DNA of 6,480 bases from Betaproteobacteria bacterium (GCA_009921765.1 RFXC01000226.1:1-6480), one strand, 5' to 3'. Shown: positions 1 through 6,240, counted from the stretch's first letter. Notes: a model not told the origin generated them from the sequence alone. Numbers and translations are program-made.

Positions 1-249
1 GGCTACCCCGGATTCTCGGGCGTGCCCTGGGTGGCGATGGCGGCGCCTGCGCGCACGCCGCGTGACATCCTCAGAAAGATCAATGCAGACGTCAACAAGA
101 TCCTGGCGATCGATGAGGTACGCCAGAATTTTCAGACGCTGGGATCCGAGCCGCTCATCATGGATCTCGATCAGCTTGCGTCCTTCGTTCGCGCGGAAAC
201 CGCGAAATGGGCTCAGGCGGTGAAGGCCTCGGGCGCGAAGGCGGAGTAG
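1..249 (+). CDS. Bug/TctC-family tripartite tricarboxylate transporter binding protein, C-terminal part
   Basis: The gene is open at the left edge of the window; 82 codons remain before the TAG at 247-249. The visible part starts GYPGFSGVPWVAMAAPARTP, the conserved block of Bug proteins in which an aromatic/Pro-Gly stretch leads to APAGTP-like residues. It ends with the family's usual tail, an acidic-aromatic helix (SFVRAETAKWAQAVKASGAK). Bug proteins are periplasmic solute receptors of about 300-330 residues with a Venus-flytrap fold, binding carboxylates and related small molecules, so about three quarters of the gene lies outside the window. Many Burkholderiales carry large numbers of Bug genes with no TctA/TctB membrane partners nearby, and none follows here. 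The next gene, livH, begins 28 bp downstream with no visible terminator between, so co-transcription is likely. The ligand cannot be inferred. Family assignment is confident. Confidence 0.9.
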   Translation, partial: GYPGFSGVPWVAMAAPARTPRDILRKINADVNKILAIDEVRQNFQTLGSEPLIMDLDQLASFVRAETAKWAQAVKASGAKAE

Positions 250-277
250 TCGACCGCTCTTTGCGCTTCACCGCCTC

Positions 278-1207
278 ATGGACGTCTTCCTGCAGCAGAT
301 CATCAACGGCCTCGTGCTCGGCAGCATGTATGCGCTGGTGGCGCTTGGCTACACGATGGTCTACGGCATCATCAGCCTCATCAATTTTGCGCATGGCGAA
401 GTGCTGATGGTGGGAGCGCTCACCGCGTGGAGCGTCATCTCGATGATGCGCGAGGCGATGCCCGGTGCGCCGGGGTGGGTGATCCTGGTGCTGTCCACGC
501 TGATCGCCTGCGTGGTGGCTGCAGCGCTCAATTTCGCGATCGAACGGGTCGCCTACCGACCGCTTCGTTCCAGCCCGCGCCTCGCCCCGCTCATCACTGC
601 CATCGGCATGAGCATCCTGCTCCAGACACTGGCAATGGTGATCTGGAAGCCCAACCACAAGCCGTTTCCCACGCTCCTGCCAAGCGCGCCGTTCCAGATT
701 GGCGGGGCAGTGATCACACCGACACAGGTGATGATCCTGGCGGTGACTGCGGTGTGCCTCGCACTGCTGCTCTGGCTGGTGCACGGTACCCGGCTGGGGC
801 GTGCCATGCGGGCGACCGCGGAAAATCCATCGGTTGCCGCGCTGATGGGCGTGCGACCCGACACCGTCATTTCGGCCACCTTCATCATCGGTGCGGTACT
901 CGCTGCGATCGCGGGCGTGATGTGGGCGTCCAACTACGGCACGGTTCAGCACGGCATGGGCTTTCTGCCCGGTCTCAAGGCGTTCACTGCCGCAGTGTTC
1001 GGCGGGATTGGCAACCTTGCCGGCGCGGTGGTTGGCGGCGTGCTGCTTGGGCTGATTGAATCGATCGGGGCAGGCTACCTGGGGGCGCTCACAGGAGGGC
1101 TTCTCGGCAGCCACTACGCCGACATCTTTGCCTTTGTCGTGCTCATCCTGGTGCTGACCCTCAGGCCCTCTGGGCTGCTGGGCGAGCGGGTGGCAGACCG
1201 CGCATGA
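278..1207 (+). CDS. livH: LivH-type branched-chain amino acid ABC transporter permease
   Basis: A 309-residue inner-membrane permease that would form the translocation pore with LivM. The N-terminus (QQIINGLVLGSMYALVALGY, residues 6-25) and the following YGIISLINFAHGEVLMVGA (29-47) are hallmarks of LivH. Several hydrophobic spans follow, for example about 68-88, 104-122, 150-169 and 199-216. The loop RAMRATAENPSVAALMGV (175-192) is the EAA-like cytoplasmic loop that contacts the ATPases. The C-terminal half has the glycine-rich FGGIGNLAGAVVGGVLLGLIE (241-261) and ends with LTLRPSGLLGE (293-303), both typical. Length matches the usual 290-310. The ATG at 278 is chosen because homology begins right there, although no clear Shine-Dalgarno sequence precedes it. 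The stop overlaps the livM start in an ATGA, which favours translational coupling. The transported solute is not determined by this subunit. Confidence 0.95.
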   Translation: MDVFLQQIINGLVLGSMYALVALGYTMVYGIISLINFAHGEVLMVGALTAWSVISMMREAMPGAPGWVILVLSTLIACVVAAALNFAIERVAYRPLRSSPRLAPLITAIGMSILLQTLAMVIWKPNHKPFPTLLPSAPFQIGGAVITPTQVMILAVTAVCLALLLWLVHGTRLGRAMRATAENPSVAALMGVRPDTVISATFIIGAVLAAIAGVMWASNYGTVQHGMGFLPGLKAFTAAVFGGIGNLAGAVVGGVLLGLIESIGAGYLGALTGGLLGSHYADIFAFVVLILVLTLRPSGLLGERVADRA

Positions 1208-2328
1208 CACCTGCTGCGACGCCCACCGATCACCCGCCAGGCCACCAGCCTGGCCGTCTGCCAGGCTGGCTGGTCTGGACGCTGGCGCTGGCCGCGGCGG
1301 CGCTGCTGCCCCTTGTCTTGCAGCAGTTCGGCAATGCCTGGGTCCGGATCGCCGACATGGCGCTTCTTTATGTGCTGCTCGCAATCGGCCTTAATATCAT
1401 CGTGGGCTATGCCGGCCTTCTCGATCTCGGCTACGTGGCGTTTTTTGCAGTGGGCGCCTACCTGTTCGCGCTGCTGGCCTCGCCCCATCTCACCGAGTCC
1501 TTTCCGGCGCTCGCGTCGGCGTTTCCAGGCGGCCTTCACATCACGATCTGGGTTGCGCTGCCGCTGGCAGCGGGCGTGGCCGCGCTGTTCGGAATTCTCC
1601 TGGGCGCTCCGACGCTCAAACTGCGGGGCGATTACCTCGCCATCGTCACCCTGGGCTTTGGCGAAATCATTCGCGTATTCCTCAACAACCTGGATCACCC
1701 GATCAACCTCACCAACGGCCCGCGCGGCATCGGCCAGATCGACGCGATCGAGATGTTTGGCTGGAAGCTGTCGCGGCGTCTGGAAATCGGCGATTTCGAA
1801 ATCGCCTCGGTGACGCTCATTTACTGGTTGCTGCTGGCGTTGGTGGTGCTCGCCATCATCGTGTCGCACCGGCTGGCCGACTCTCGGATCGGACGGGCCT
1901 GGATGGCAATCCGGGAAGATGAACTCGCGGCCCGGGCAATGGGCATCAACACCCGCAACATGAAGCTGCTCGCATTTGCCGCGGGCGCGAGCTTTGGTGG
2001 GGTGTCGGGTGTGGTGTTTGCCGGCTTCCAGGGCTTCATCTCGCCGGAATCATTCAGCCTCATGGAGTCGATCATGATCGTCGCCATGGTGGTGCTGGGC
2101 GGGCTGGGGCATCTGCCGGGTGTGGTGCTGGGCGCGGTGCTGCTTGCTGCGCTTCCCGAGGTGCTCCGCTATGTCGCGGGCCCGCTTCAGGAACTCACCG
2201 GTGGTCGGCTTGATGCAGCCATCCTGCGGCAGATGCTGATTGCGCTCGCCATGATCATCGTGATGCTGCTGCGGCCGCGAGGCCTGTGGCCGTCGCCGGA
2301 ACACGGCAACAAGGTGGCCCGTGGCTGA
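1204..2328 (+). CDS. livM: LivM-type branched-chain amino acid ABC transporter permease
   Basis: A 374-residue second permease subunit of the HAAT importer. The first 22 residues are polar and proline-rich (two histidines, five prolines); hydrophobic spans begin at about residue 23. Conserved LivM blocks are GLNIIVGYAGLLDLGYVAFFAVGAYL (62-87, shown in part by its GYAGLLDLG core), LKLRGDYLAIVTLGFGEIIR (138-157), TNGPRGIG (170-177) and the EAA-like loop RIGRAWMAIREDELAARAMG (228-247) that docks on LivG/LivF. The C-terminal half has the SGVVFAGFQGFISPESF block (268-284), a VVLGGLGHLPG stretch (296-306) and ends in LLRPRGLWP (355-363). The start shares an ATGA with livH; the stop lies inside the livG start region. 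Length is within the family range of roughly 330-420. Two inverted-repeat structures lie within the gene and are listed separately. Confidence 0.95.
   Translation: MTPAATPTDHPPGHQPGRLPGWLVWTLALAAAALLPLVLQQFGNAWVRIADMALLYVLLAIGLNIIVGYAGLLDLGYVAFFAVGAYLFALLASPHLTESFPALASAFPGGLHITIWVALPLAAGVAALFGILLGAPTLKLRGDYLAIVTLGFGEIIRVFLNNLDHPINLTNGPRGIGQIDAIEMFGWKLSRRLEIGDFEIASVTLIYWLLLALVVLAIIVSHRLADSRIGRAWMAIREDELAARAMGINTRNMKLLAFAAGASFGGVSGVVFAGFQGFISPESFSLMESIMIVAMVVLGGLGHLPGVVLGAVLLAALPEVLRYVAGPLQELTGGRLDAAILRQMLIALAMIIVMLLRPRGLWPSPEHGNKVARG
1236..1269 (+). repeat. Two overlapping, mutually exclusive hairpins at the 5' end of livM
   Basis: GCCTGGC at 1248-1254 is complementary both to GCCAGGC at 1236-1242 (7-bp stem, 5-nt loop CACCA) and to GCCAGGC at 1260-1266. 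The second pairing extends to a perfect 10-bp stem: CCAGCCTGGC at 1245-1254 with GCCAGGCTGG at 1260-1269, loop CGTCT. The structures share a strand and cannot form together. They begin about 30 nt after the livM start, within codons 11-22, which encode the poorly conserved proline-rich N-terminal tail. The complementarity is seen directly; any effect on translation or mRNA stability is inference. Coincidence in a GC-rich coding region is possible. Confidence 0.5.
1789..1806. repeat. Perfect 18-bp palindrome inside livM
   Basis: GGCGATTTCGAAATCGCC reads the same on both strands with no mismatch and fills exactly six livM codons (Gly-Asp-Phe-Glu-Ile-Ala, residues 196-201). A further GAAATCG copy lies just upstream at 1783-1789, so the CGATTTC in the middle (1791-1797) can pair with either flank. 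It could be a dimeric-protein site or a short hairpin, but it lies mid-gene with no obvious promoter and may be chance. Confidence 0.4.
2311..2317 (+). promoter_or_regulatory. Ribosome binding site for livG, supporting a GTG start
   Basis: AAGGTGG lies in the last codons of livM. Its AAGG core ends six bases before the GTG at 2321. It fixes the livG start 8 bp inside livM and supports translational coupling of the two genes. Confidence 0.65.
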
Positions 2329-3097
2329 CGTCCCCGTTCTGAAAGTGGAAGGTGCGAGCAAGCGCTTCGGCGGATTGCAGGCGCTCGATTCAGTGGGGTT
2401 GACGGTTGCGCACGGCCAGATCTACGGGCTGATTGGCCCCAACGGCGCGGGCAAGACCACGTTTTTCAACCTCATCACCGGGCTCTATGTGCCCGACGCG
2501 GGCCGCTTCGAGCTTCAGGGCCGGCCCTACGAGCCGCGAGCCGTTCACGAGGTGGCGCGAGCGGGCATCGCGCGCACCTTTCAGAACATCCGCCTGTTTG
2601 GGGACATGACCGCGCTGGAAAACGTGATGGTGGGGCGACACCTTCGGACCCACTCCGGGTTGGTGGGGGCGGTGCTTCGGCTGCCCTCATGCCGCCGCGA
2701 AGAGCGCGAGATCGCCGAGCGCGCGCACGCACTGCTGGACTATGTGGGCATCGCCCGTCTGGCTGCGTATCGTGCCCGCACGCTTTCGTACGGCGACCAG
2801 CGCAGGCTGGAAATCGCGCGGGCACTCGCGACCGAGCCGGTGTTGCTCGCGCTCGACGAACCCGCGGCCGGCATGAATGCCACCGAAAAGCAGCAACTGC
2901 GCGCGCTGATCGAAAAGATCCGCAATGATGGGCGCACGCTGCTCTTGATTGAGCACGATGTGAAACTGGTCATGGGCCTGTGCGACCGCGTCACCGTACT
3001 CGACTATGGCCGCGAGCTTGCCTCGGGGTCGCCTGCCGAGGTGCAGCGCGACCCGCGCGTGATCGAAGCCTATCTGGGCACGGCGGGAGCCCACTGA
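2321..3097 (+). CDS. livG: LivG-type branched-chain amino acid ABC transporter ATP-binding protein
   Basis: A 258-residue cytoplasmic ATPase that pairs with LivF to drive import through LivH/LivM. Motifs in order: Walker A GPNGAGKT (39-46), Q-loop in GIARTFQNIRLFG (Gln88), ABC signature LSYGDQRR (155-162), Walker B LLALDEP (175-181, Asp179 and catalytic Glu180), and H-loop LLIEHD (His212). The signature has Tyr-Gly-Asp-Gln in place of the generic Ser-Gly-Gly-Gln; a YG(D/Q)Q form is normal for LivG. AAGMNATEKQQL after Walker B is also LivG-like. The start is the GTG at 2321, giving MADVPVLKVEGASKRFGG, with a good upstream ribosome binding site and an 8-bp overlap with livM. The stop is one base from the livF ATG. 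All catalytic residues are intact, so it is expected to be active. Confidence 0.96.
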   Translation: MADVPVLKVEGASKRFGGLQALDSVGLTVAHGQIYGLIGPNGAGKTTFFNLITGLYVPDAGRFELQGRPYEPRAVHEVARAGIARTFQNIRLFGDMTALENVMVGRHLRTHSGLVGAVLRLPSCRREEREIAERAHALLDYVGIARLAAYRARTLSYGDQRRLEIARALATEPVLLALDEPAAGMNATEKQQLRALIEKIRNDGRTLLLIEHDVKLVMGLCDRVTVLDYGRELASGSPAEVQRDPRVIEAYLGTAGAH

Positions 3098-3098
3098 C

Positions 3099-3815
3099 AT
3101 GGCCACGCCCGTGCTTGAAGTGCGTGGAGCCGTGGTCGGCTATGGCGGCATTGTGGCGGTCAAGGGCATCGATCTGCGGGTGGAGGCAGGAGAACTGGTC
3201 TGTCTGATTGGCTCCAACGGTGCGGGCAAGACCACCACCATGAAGGCCATCACAGCGCTCCTGCCGCTCCGCTCGGGGGAAATTCAATACATGGGTCGGT
3301 CGGTGACGGGGCGTGGCCCCTGGGATCTCGCCGGCGAGGGGCTGGTCATGGTGCCCGAGGGGCGGGGCGTGTTTGCGCGCATGTCGATCACCGAGAATCT
3401 GCAGATGGGCGCCTACCTGCGGAGCGATCGTCATGAGATCGCCACTGACCTTGACAGGGTCTTTGGTCTGTTTCCAAGGCTGGCCGAACGCCGGGCGCAG
3501 CTTGCCGGCACGTTGTCTGGCGGCGAGCAGCAGATGCTTGCCATGGGGCGTGCGCTCATGGCCAGGCCCCGATTGCTGTTGCTCGATGAGCCGTCGATGG
3601 GGCTCGCGCCGCTCATGGTGGACCGTATTTTCGAGGTGGTCCGCCAGGTGCATGAGCAGGGCATCACCATTTTTCTGGTGGAACAAAATGCAGGGCGCGC
3701 GCTGCAGATCGCCGACCGCGCCTATGTGATGGAATCCGGTGAAATTGCCGCAACGGGCCCTGCTCGCGCTATGCTCACCGATGATGCGGTTCGGCAGGCT
3801 TATCTGGGTGGTTGA
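3099..3815 (+). CDS. livF: LivF-type branched-chain amino acid ABC transporter ATP-binding protein
   Basis: A 238-residue cytoplasmic ATPase, partner of LivG. Walker A is GSNGAGKT (38-45), followed by MVPEGRGVFARMSITENLQMG (84-104, cited by its PEGRGVF core), the LivF-specific Q-loop region. The signature is LSGGEQQ (139-145) and Walker B is LLLLDEP (159-165, Asp163 and Glu164). At the H-loop the sequence is FLVEQN (192-197), with Gln196 where most ABC ATPases have His; this substitution is usual for LivF, so it is not damage. It ends in AYLGG as LivF proteins typically do. The start codon sits one base after the livG stop, preceded by GGGAG at 3085-3089. The length fits the usual 233-240. 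An 85-bp gap follows before the binding protein gene. Confidence 0.96.
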   Translation: MATPVLEVRGAVVGYGGIVAVKGIDLRVEAGELVCLIGSNGAGKTTTMKAITALLPLRSGEIQYMGRSVTGRGPWDLAGEGLVMVPEGRGVFARMSITENLQMGAYLRSDRHEIATDLDRVFGLFPRLAERRAQLAGTLSGGEQQMLAMGRALMARPRLLLLDEPSMGLAPLMVDRIFEVVRQVHEQGITIFLVEQNAGRALQIADRAYVMESGEIAATGPARAMLTDDAVRQAYLGG

Positions 3816-3826
3816 CGCGATCCACA

Positions 3827-3854
3827 CTGACCGAATCTCGCACAAAGGTATTTA
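3827..3854 (+). promoter_or_regulatory. Weak candidate sigma-70 promoter before the livK-like gene
   Basis: CTGACC (3827-3832, four matches to TTGACA) is followed after 16 bp by TATTTA (3849-3854, three matches to TATAAT) in a locally AT-richer patch of the only sizeable gap in the cluster (3816-3900). Binding protein genes are often expressed more strongly than their permeases, which would fit a separate promoter. The match is poor and the call is tentative. I see no terminator in the gap. Confidence 0.25.
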
Positions 3855-3890
3855 GAAGGCCCATCAGGGCACCCCTCAACTTTCGCAACC

Positions 3891-3895
3891 GGAGA
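3891..3895 (+). promoter_or_regulatory. Ribosome binding site of the livK-like gene
   Basis: GGAGA is five bases before the ATG at 3901, the best-formed ribosome binding site in the window, consistent with high expression of a periplasmic receptor. It supports the chosen start. Confidence 0.75.
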
Positions 3896-3900
3896 CCTTC

Positions 3901-5040
3901 ATGAAATTGAAATTATCGCGACTCGCCGCGCTCGTGGCGCTTTCATCGGTGGCCGCCGCAGCCTCCGCGCAGGACGTCATCCGCATCGGTCACGTCGGCC
4001 CCACCAGCGGGGGCATTGCGCATCTGGGCAAAGACAACGAAAACGGCGCGCGTCTGGCCATTGAAGACCTGAACGCCAAGGGGCTCAAGATCAACGGCCG
4101 TGCGGTGCGTTTCGAACTGCTGGCCGAAGACGATGCCGCCGATCCCAAGCAGGGCACCGCGGCTGCGCAGAAGCTGGTTGATGCCAAAGTGAGCGGCGTG
4201 ATCGGGCATCTCAATTCCGGCACCTCCATCCCGGCCTCCAAAATCTATTTCGATGCAGGCATCCCGCAAATTTCTCCCTCGGCCACCAACCCGCGTTACA
4301 CGCGTCAGGGCTACAGCACCACCTTCCGTGTCGTTGCCGACGATGTGCATCTCGGTGGCACGCTCGGCCGCTATGCGGTCTCGAATCTCAAAGGGCAATC
4401 CATTGCAGTGATCGATGACCGCACCGCTTACGGCATGGGTGTGGCAGACGAATTCGACAAGGCGGTGAAGGCTGCCGGCGGCAAGGTGGTGGGGCGTGAA
4501 TTCACCACCGACAAGTCAACCGACTTCATGGCCATCCTCACCTCGGTCAAGGCCAAGAACCCCGATGTGGTGTTTTTTGGTGGCATGGACGCGGTGGCGG
4601 GGCCGATGTTGCGCCAGATGAAATCCCTAGGTATCAACGCCAAGTTCATGGGCGGCGACGGGATCTGCACGGCCGAACTCGCCAAACTCGCGGGCGATGC
4701 CATGGCCGACAACCAGGTGGTCTGCGCCGAAGCGGGCGGCGTCGAGGGCGAGCAGAAAAAAGCGATGGAGGCCTTCAGCGAGCGGTTCAAGAAGCGCTTC
4801 AACGCTGACGTGCAACTCTATGCGCCCTATGTGTACGACGCCGTGATGGTGATGGCCGATGCCATGGTGCGCGCCAACTCCGCGCGGCCCTCGGCCTATT
4901 TGCCCGAACTCGGCAAGTCGAACTACAAGGGTGTGACTGGCACCATTGCGTTCGACAACAAGGGCGATATCCGGAATGGCGCGCTCACGCTCTTTACCTA
5001 CCAGGGTGGCAAGCGCCAACAGCTGGCGGTCGTCCGTTGA
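3901..5040 (+). CDS. livK: Periplasmic binding protein of the Liv-type (HAAT) ABC transporter
   Basis: A 379-residue receptor that captures the solute in the periplasm and delivers it to LivHMGF. Residues 1-23 form a Sec signal peptide: basic start (MKLKLSR), hydrophobic core and a cleavage site AAASA|QDV. The mature part is a type I periplasmic binding protein (Peripla_BP_6). Family blocks are VIRIGHVGPTSGGIAHLGKD (26-45), GHLNSGTSIPAS (102-113), IPQISPSATNP (121-131), AVIDDRTAYG (169-178), FFGGMDAVAGPMLRQM (225-240) and GVTGTIAFDNKGD (344-356). Ser106 and Thr129 match ligand-contacting positions of LivJ, but the LivJ glutamate that binds the amino group appears to be Val232. The mature protein has only two cysteines (Cys256, Cys275), possibly a disulfide. 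The stop overlaps the next gene's TTG start. The symbol marks the family; the true ligand is unknown and need not be leucine. Confidence 0.92.
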   Translation: MKLKLSRLAALVALSSVAAAASAQDVIRIGHVGPTSGGIAHLGKDNENGARLAIEDLNAKGLKINGRAVRFELLAEDDAADPKQGTAAAQKLVDAKVSGVIGHLNSGTSIPASKIYFDAGIPQISPSATNPRYTRQGYSTTFRVVADDVHLGGTLGRYAVSNLKGQSIAVIDDRTAYGMGVADEFDKAVKAAGGKVVGREFTTDKSTDFMAILTSVKAKNPDVVFFGGMDAVAGPMLRQMKSLGINAKFMGGDGICTAELAKLAGDAMADNQVVCAEAGGVEGEQKKAMEAFSERFKKRFNADVQLYAPYVYDAVMVMADAMVRANSARPSAYLPELGKSNYKGVTGTIAFDNKGDIRNGALTLFTYQGGKRQQLAVVR

Positions 5041-5729
5041 GCACCACGCCCGTGCAGACCTACGCCATGTCCGACGCAGTGCGCGATCGCGTACTGCGCC
5101 GGCAGGGCCGAATTCCGGCGCACCAGTCGATCGCGGCGCAGCGCACTGCGTTGGTCGTGGTCGACATGCAGAACTATTTCTGCGCGCCGGGTTTTCCCGC
5201 CGAGGTTGCTGCATCGCGGGCAACGGTGCCGGCCATCAATCGCATGGCGCAGGCATTGCGCGAGGCAGGGGGATGTGTGGCCTGGGTTCAGACCACGGCG
5301 CGCGGTGCCACCGAGCGTTGGGCGCGCCATCATCAATTCATGCTCGAGCCCGGGCGGGTGCAGGCAAGGCTTGCCAAGCTGGCTGAAGACTCTGAAGGGT
5401 TCCGGCTTTTTCCTGAGCTGGACTCTCAGCCCTCGGATCTGTTTGCGCGCAAGATCATGTACAGCGCCTTCATCAACGGGTCGTCTGATCTGCACGAGCA
5501 GCTCGGCCGGCGCGGCATCGAGTCGCTCCTGGTCGCTGGCACCGCCACCAATGTGTGCTGCGAGTCCACCGCGCGGGACGCCATGATGCTCGACTATCGG
5601 GTGGTGATGCTGTCAGACGCCAATTCCGCGTTCACCCAGGAAGAGCACGCCACCTCGCTCGACAATTTTGCTCTGTTCTTTGGCGATGTCATGAGTGTTG
5701 ACGAAGCCATCGGGCGACTGGCTCGGTGA
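5037..5729 (+). CDS. Isochorismatase-family cysteine hydrolase
   Basis: A soluble alpha/beta hydrolase of the isochorismatase-like fold, expected to cleave an amide or ureido C-N bond in the cytoplasm; there is no signal peptide. The family's catalytic triad is visible: Asp43 in ALVVVDMQNYF (38-48), Lys139 in FARKIMYSAF (136-145), and Cys174 in AGTATNVCCESTARDAMM (167-184), with Cys175 next to it. The C-terminal ATSLDNFALFFGDVMS region (205-220) is usual. The TTG at 5037 gives 230 residues and a TTGA overlap with the livK-like stop; in-frame GTG at 5052 and ATG at 5067 are alternatives, and none has a strong ribosome binding site. Relatives include ureidoacrylate amidohydrolase (RutB), biuret hydrolase, N-carbamoylsarcosine amidase and maleamate amidase, and I cannot choose among them. 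Its place between two transporters suggests it acts on an imported compound. Confidence 0.9.
   Translation: MSTTPVQTYAMSDAVRDRVLRRQGRIPAHQSIAAQRTALVVVDMQNYFCAPGFPAEVAASRATVPAINRMAQALREAGGCVAWVQTTARGATERWARHHQFMLEPGRVQARLAKLAEDSEGFRLFPELDSQPSDLFARKIMYSAFINGSSDLHEQLGRRGIESLLVAGTATNVCCESTARDAMMLDYRVVMLSDANSAFTQEEHATSLDNFALFFGDVMSVDEAIGRLAR
5071..5154. repeat. Near-palindrome plus a third complementary arm at the 5' end of the hydrolase gene
   Basis: Positions 5071-5102 form a 32-bp palindrome centred at 5086/5087: 14 of 16 base pairs match, with one G-T (5081/5092) and one A-C (5074/5099) exception. The core is CGCGATCGCG at 5082-5091. The left arm 5071-5084 is also complementary to 5141-5154 (13 of 14, the exception being a G-T). 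CGATCGCG is repeated at 5084-5091 and 5128-5135. The palindrome begins just after the alternative ATG at 5067. It could act as a protein-binding dyad or as competing RNA hairpins; no function is shown, and the DNA also encodes ordinary-looking protein (residues 12-39). Confidence 0.5.
5725..5729 (+). promoter_or_regulatory. Ribosome binding site deciding the dctQ start
   Basis: GGTGA, which includes the hydrolase stop codon, lies seven bases before the ATG at 5737. It favours that ATG over the in-frame GTG at 5695, which would overlap the hydrolase and add 14 residues not expected in the family. Confidence 0.6.
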
Positions 5730-5736
5730 TTCGGCG

Positions 5737-6240
5737 ATGGATGATTCTGGCACTCCGAAGAACGCGTTCGAGCGGCTCCTTCGCCTGATGGCGCTGGGGG
5801 CGGGCCTGATCCTGCTCGCACTCACGGCCCTCACGGTGGTCGATGTCGTGCTCCGGTATTTTTTCAACATGCCATTCCGGGGCTCGCTCGAGGCCACTGA
5901 ATATGCAATGGCGCTCATCGTGTTTCTGTCGCTTGCCTGGTGTGGCGCCACCGGCGGACATATCGCCGTGGATCTCCTTGATCGATGGCTCGATCGGCCG
6001 TCGCTGCGCTGGTTGCCGTCGCTCATGTCTTTGGCCGGGGGCATTCTGTTCGTGATCATCGCCTGGCGGGTGGCAGCCGAGGCGGTTTACGGCTGGAGTC
6101 AGATCGGAAACATGCTGCGCTGGCCGCACTGGCCGTTCAAGATTGGCGCAGCGTTTGGCGCCCTCATGTTTGCTCTGGTCTGTCTTGGTCAGGCACGGTC
6201 GGGCTGGCAACAGATTTCGTCCACCGGGGAACGCACGTGA
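5737..6240 (+). CDS. dctQ: TRAP transporter small permease subunit, DctQ type
   Basis: A 167-residue inner-membrane protein, the small four-helix subunit of a TRAP (tripartite ATP-independent periplasmic) carboxylate importer, which works with DctM and a periplasmic DctP receptor and is driven by ion gradients. Likely membrane segments are about 15-38, 53-72, 92-116 and 134-152, the four expected. The family motif VVDVVLRYFFNMPFRGSLEA (34-53), followed by TEYAM, matches the DctQ pattern of a conserved Arg-Tyr after helix 1 and an acidic residue opening helix 2. WCGATGGHIAVDLLDRW (68-84) is the usual loop after helix 2. The start ATG is 7 bp after the hydrolase stop, and the stop overlaps the dctM GTG, so the genes are probably co-translated. 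No DctP gene is visible; it may lie downstream, or a receptor elsewhere is used. The substrate is unknown. Confidence 0.92.
   Translation: MDDSGTPKNAFERLLRLMALGAGLILLALTALTVVDVVLRYFFNMPFRGSLEATEYAMALIVFLSLAWCGATGGHIAVDLLDRWLDRPSLRWLPSLMSLAGGILFVIIAWRVAAEAVYGWSQIGNMLRWPHWPFKIGAAFGALMFALVCLGQARSGWQQISSTGERT
6226..6230 (+). promoter_or_regulatory. Ribosome binding site of dctM
   Basis: GGGGA lies six bases before the GTG at 6237, inside the end of dctQ, and supports the overlapping GTG start of dctM. Confidence 0.6.

Noticed and set aside
158..1384. A 408-codon open frame on the minus strand, opposite livH
   Set aside because: The product is rich in Arg, His, Gln and Asp with no recognisable domain, as expected for the antisense of a GC-rich membrane protein gene; livH on the plus strand is unmistakable.
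2550..2579. An 11-bp hairpin with one bulged G in livG (arms 2550-2560 and 2568-2579)
   Set aside because: It encodes the conserved VARAGIARTF stretch of LivG, so protein constraint and high GC explain it well enough.
3678..3690. Missing H-loop histidine in LivF as a sign of an inactive ATPase
   Set aside because: Glutamine in a Val-Glu-Gln-Asn context is the usual form in LivF proteins.
3689..3706. 18-bp imperfect palindrome near the end of livF
   Set aside because: One mismatch, made largely of alternating GC, in a conserved coding stretch (NAGRALQ); chance is sufficient.
2991..3845. A 284-codon minus-strand open frame opposite livF
   Set aside because: It mirrors livF codon bias, has no recognisable domain and covers a gene with all ABC motifs intact.
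3859..3870. GCCC-ATCA-GGGC stem-loop in the livF to livK gap as a terminator
   Set aside because: The stem is only 4 bp and no T-run follows.
5695..5736. An earlier GTG start for dctQ
   Set aside because: It would overlap the hydrolase by 35 bp and add a tail not expected in DctQ; the ATG at 5737 has a well-placed GGTGA.
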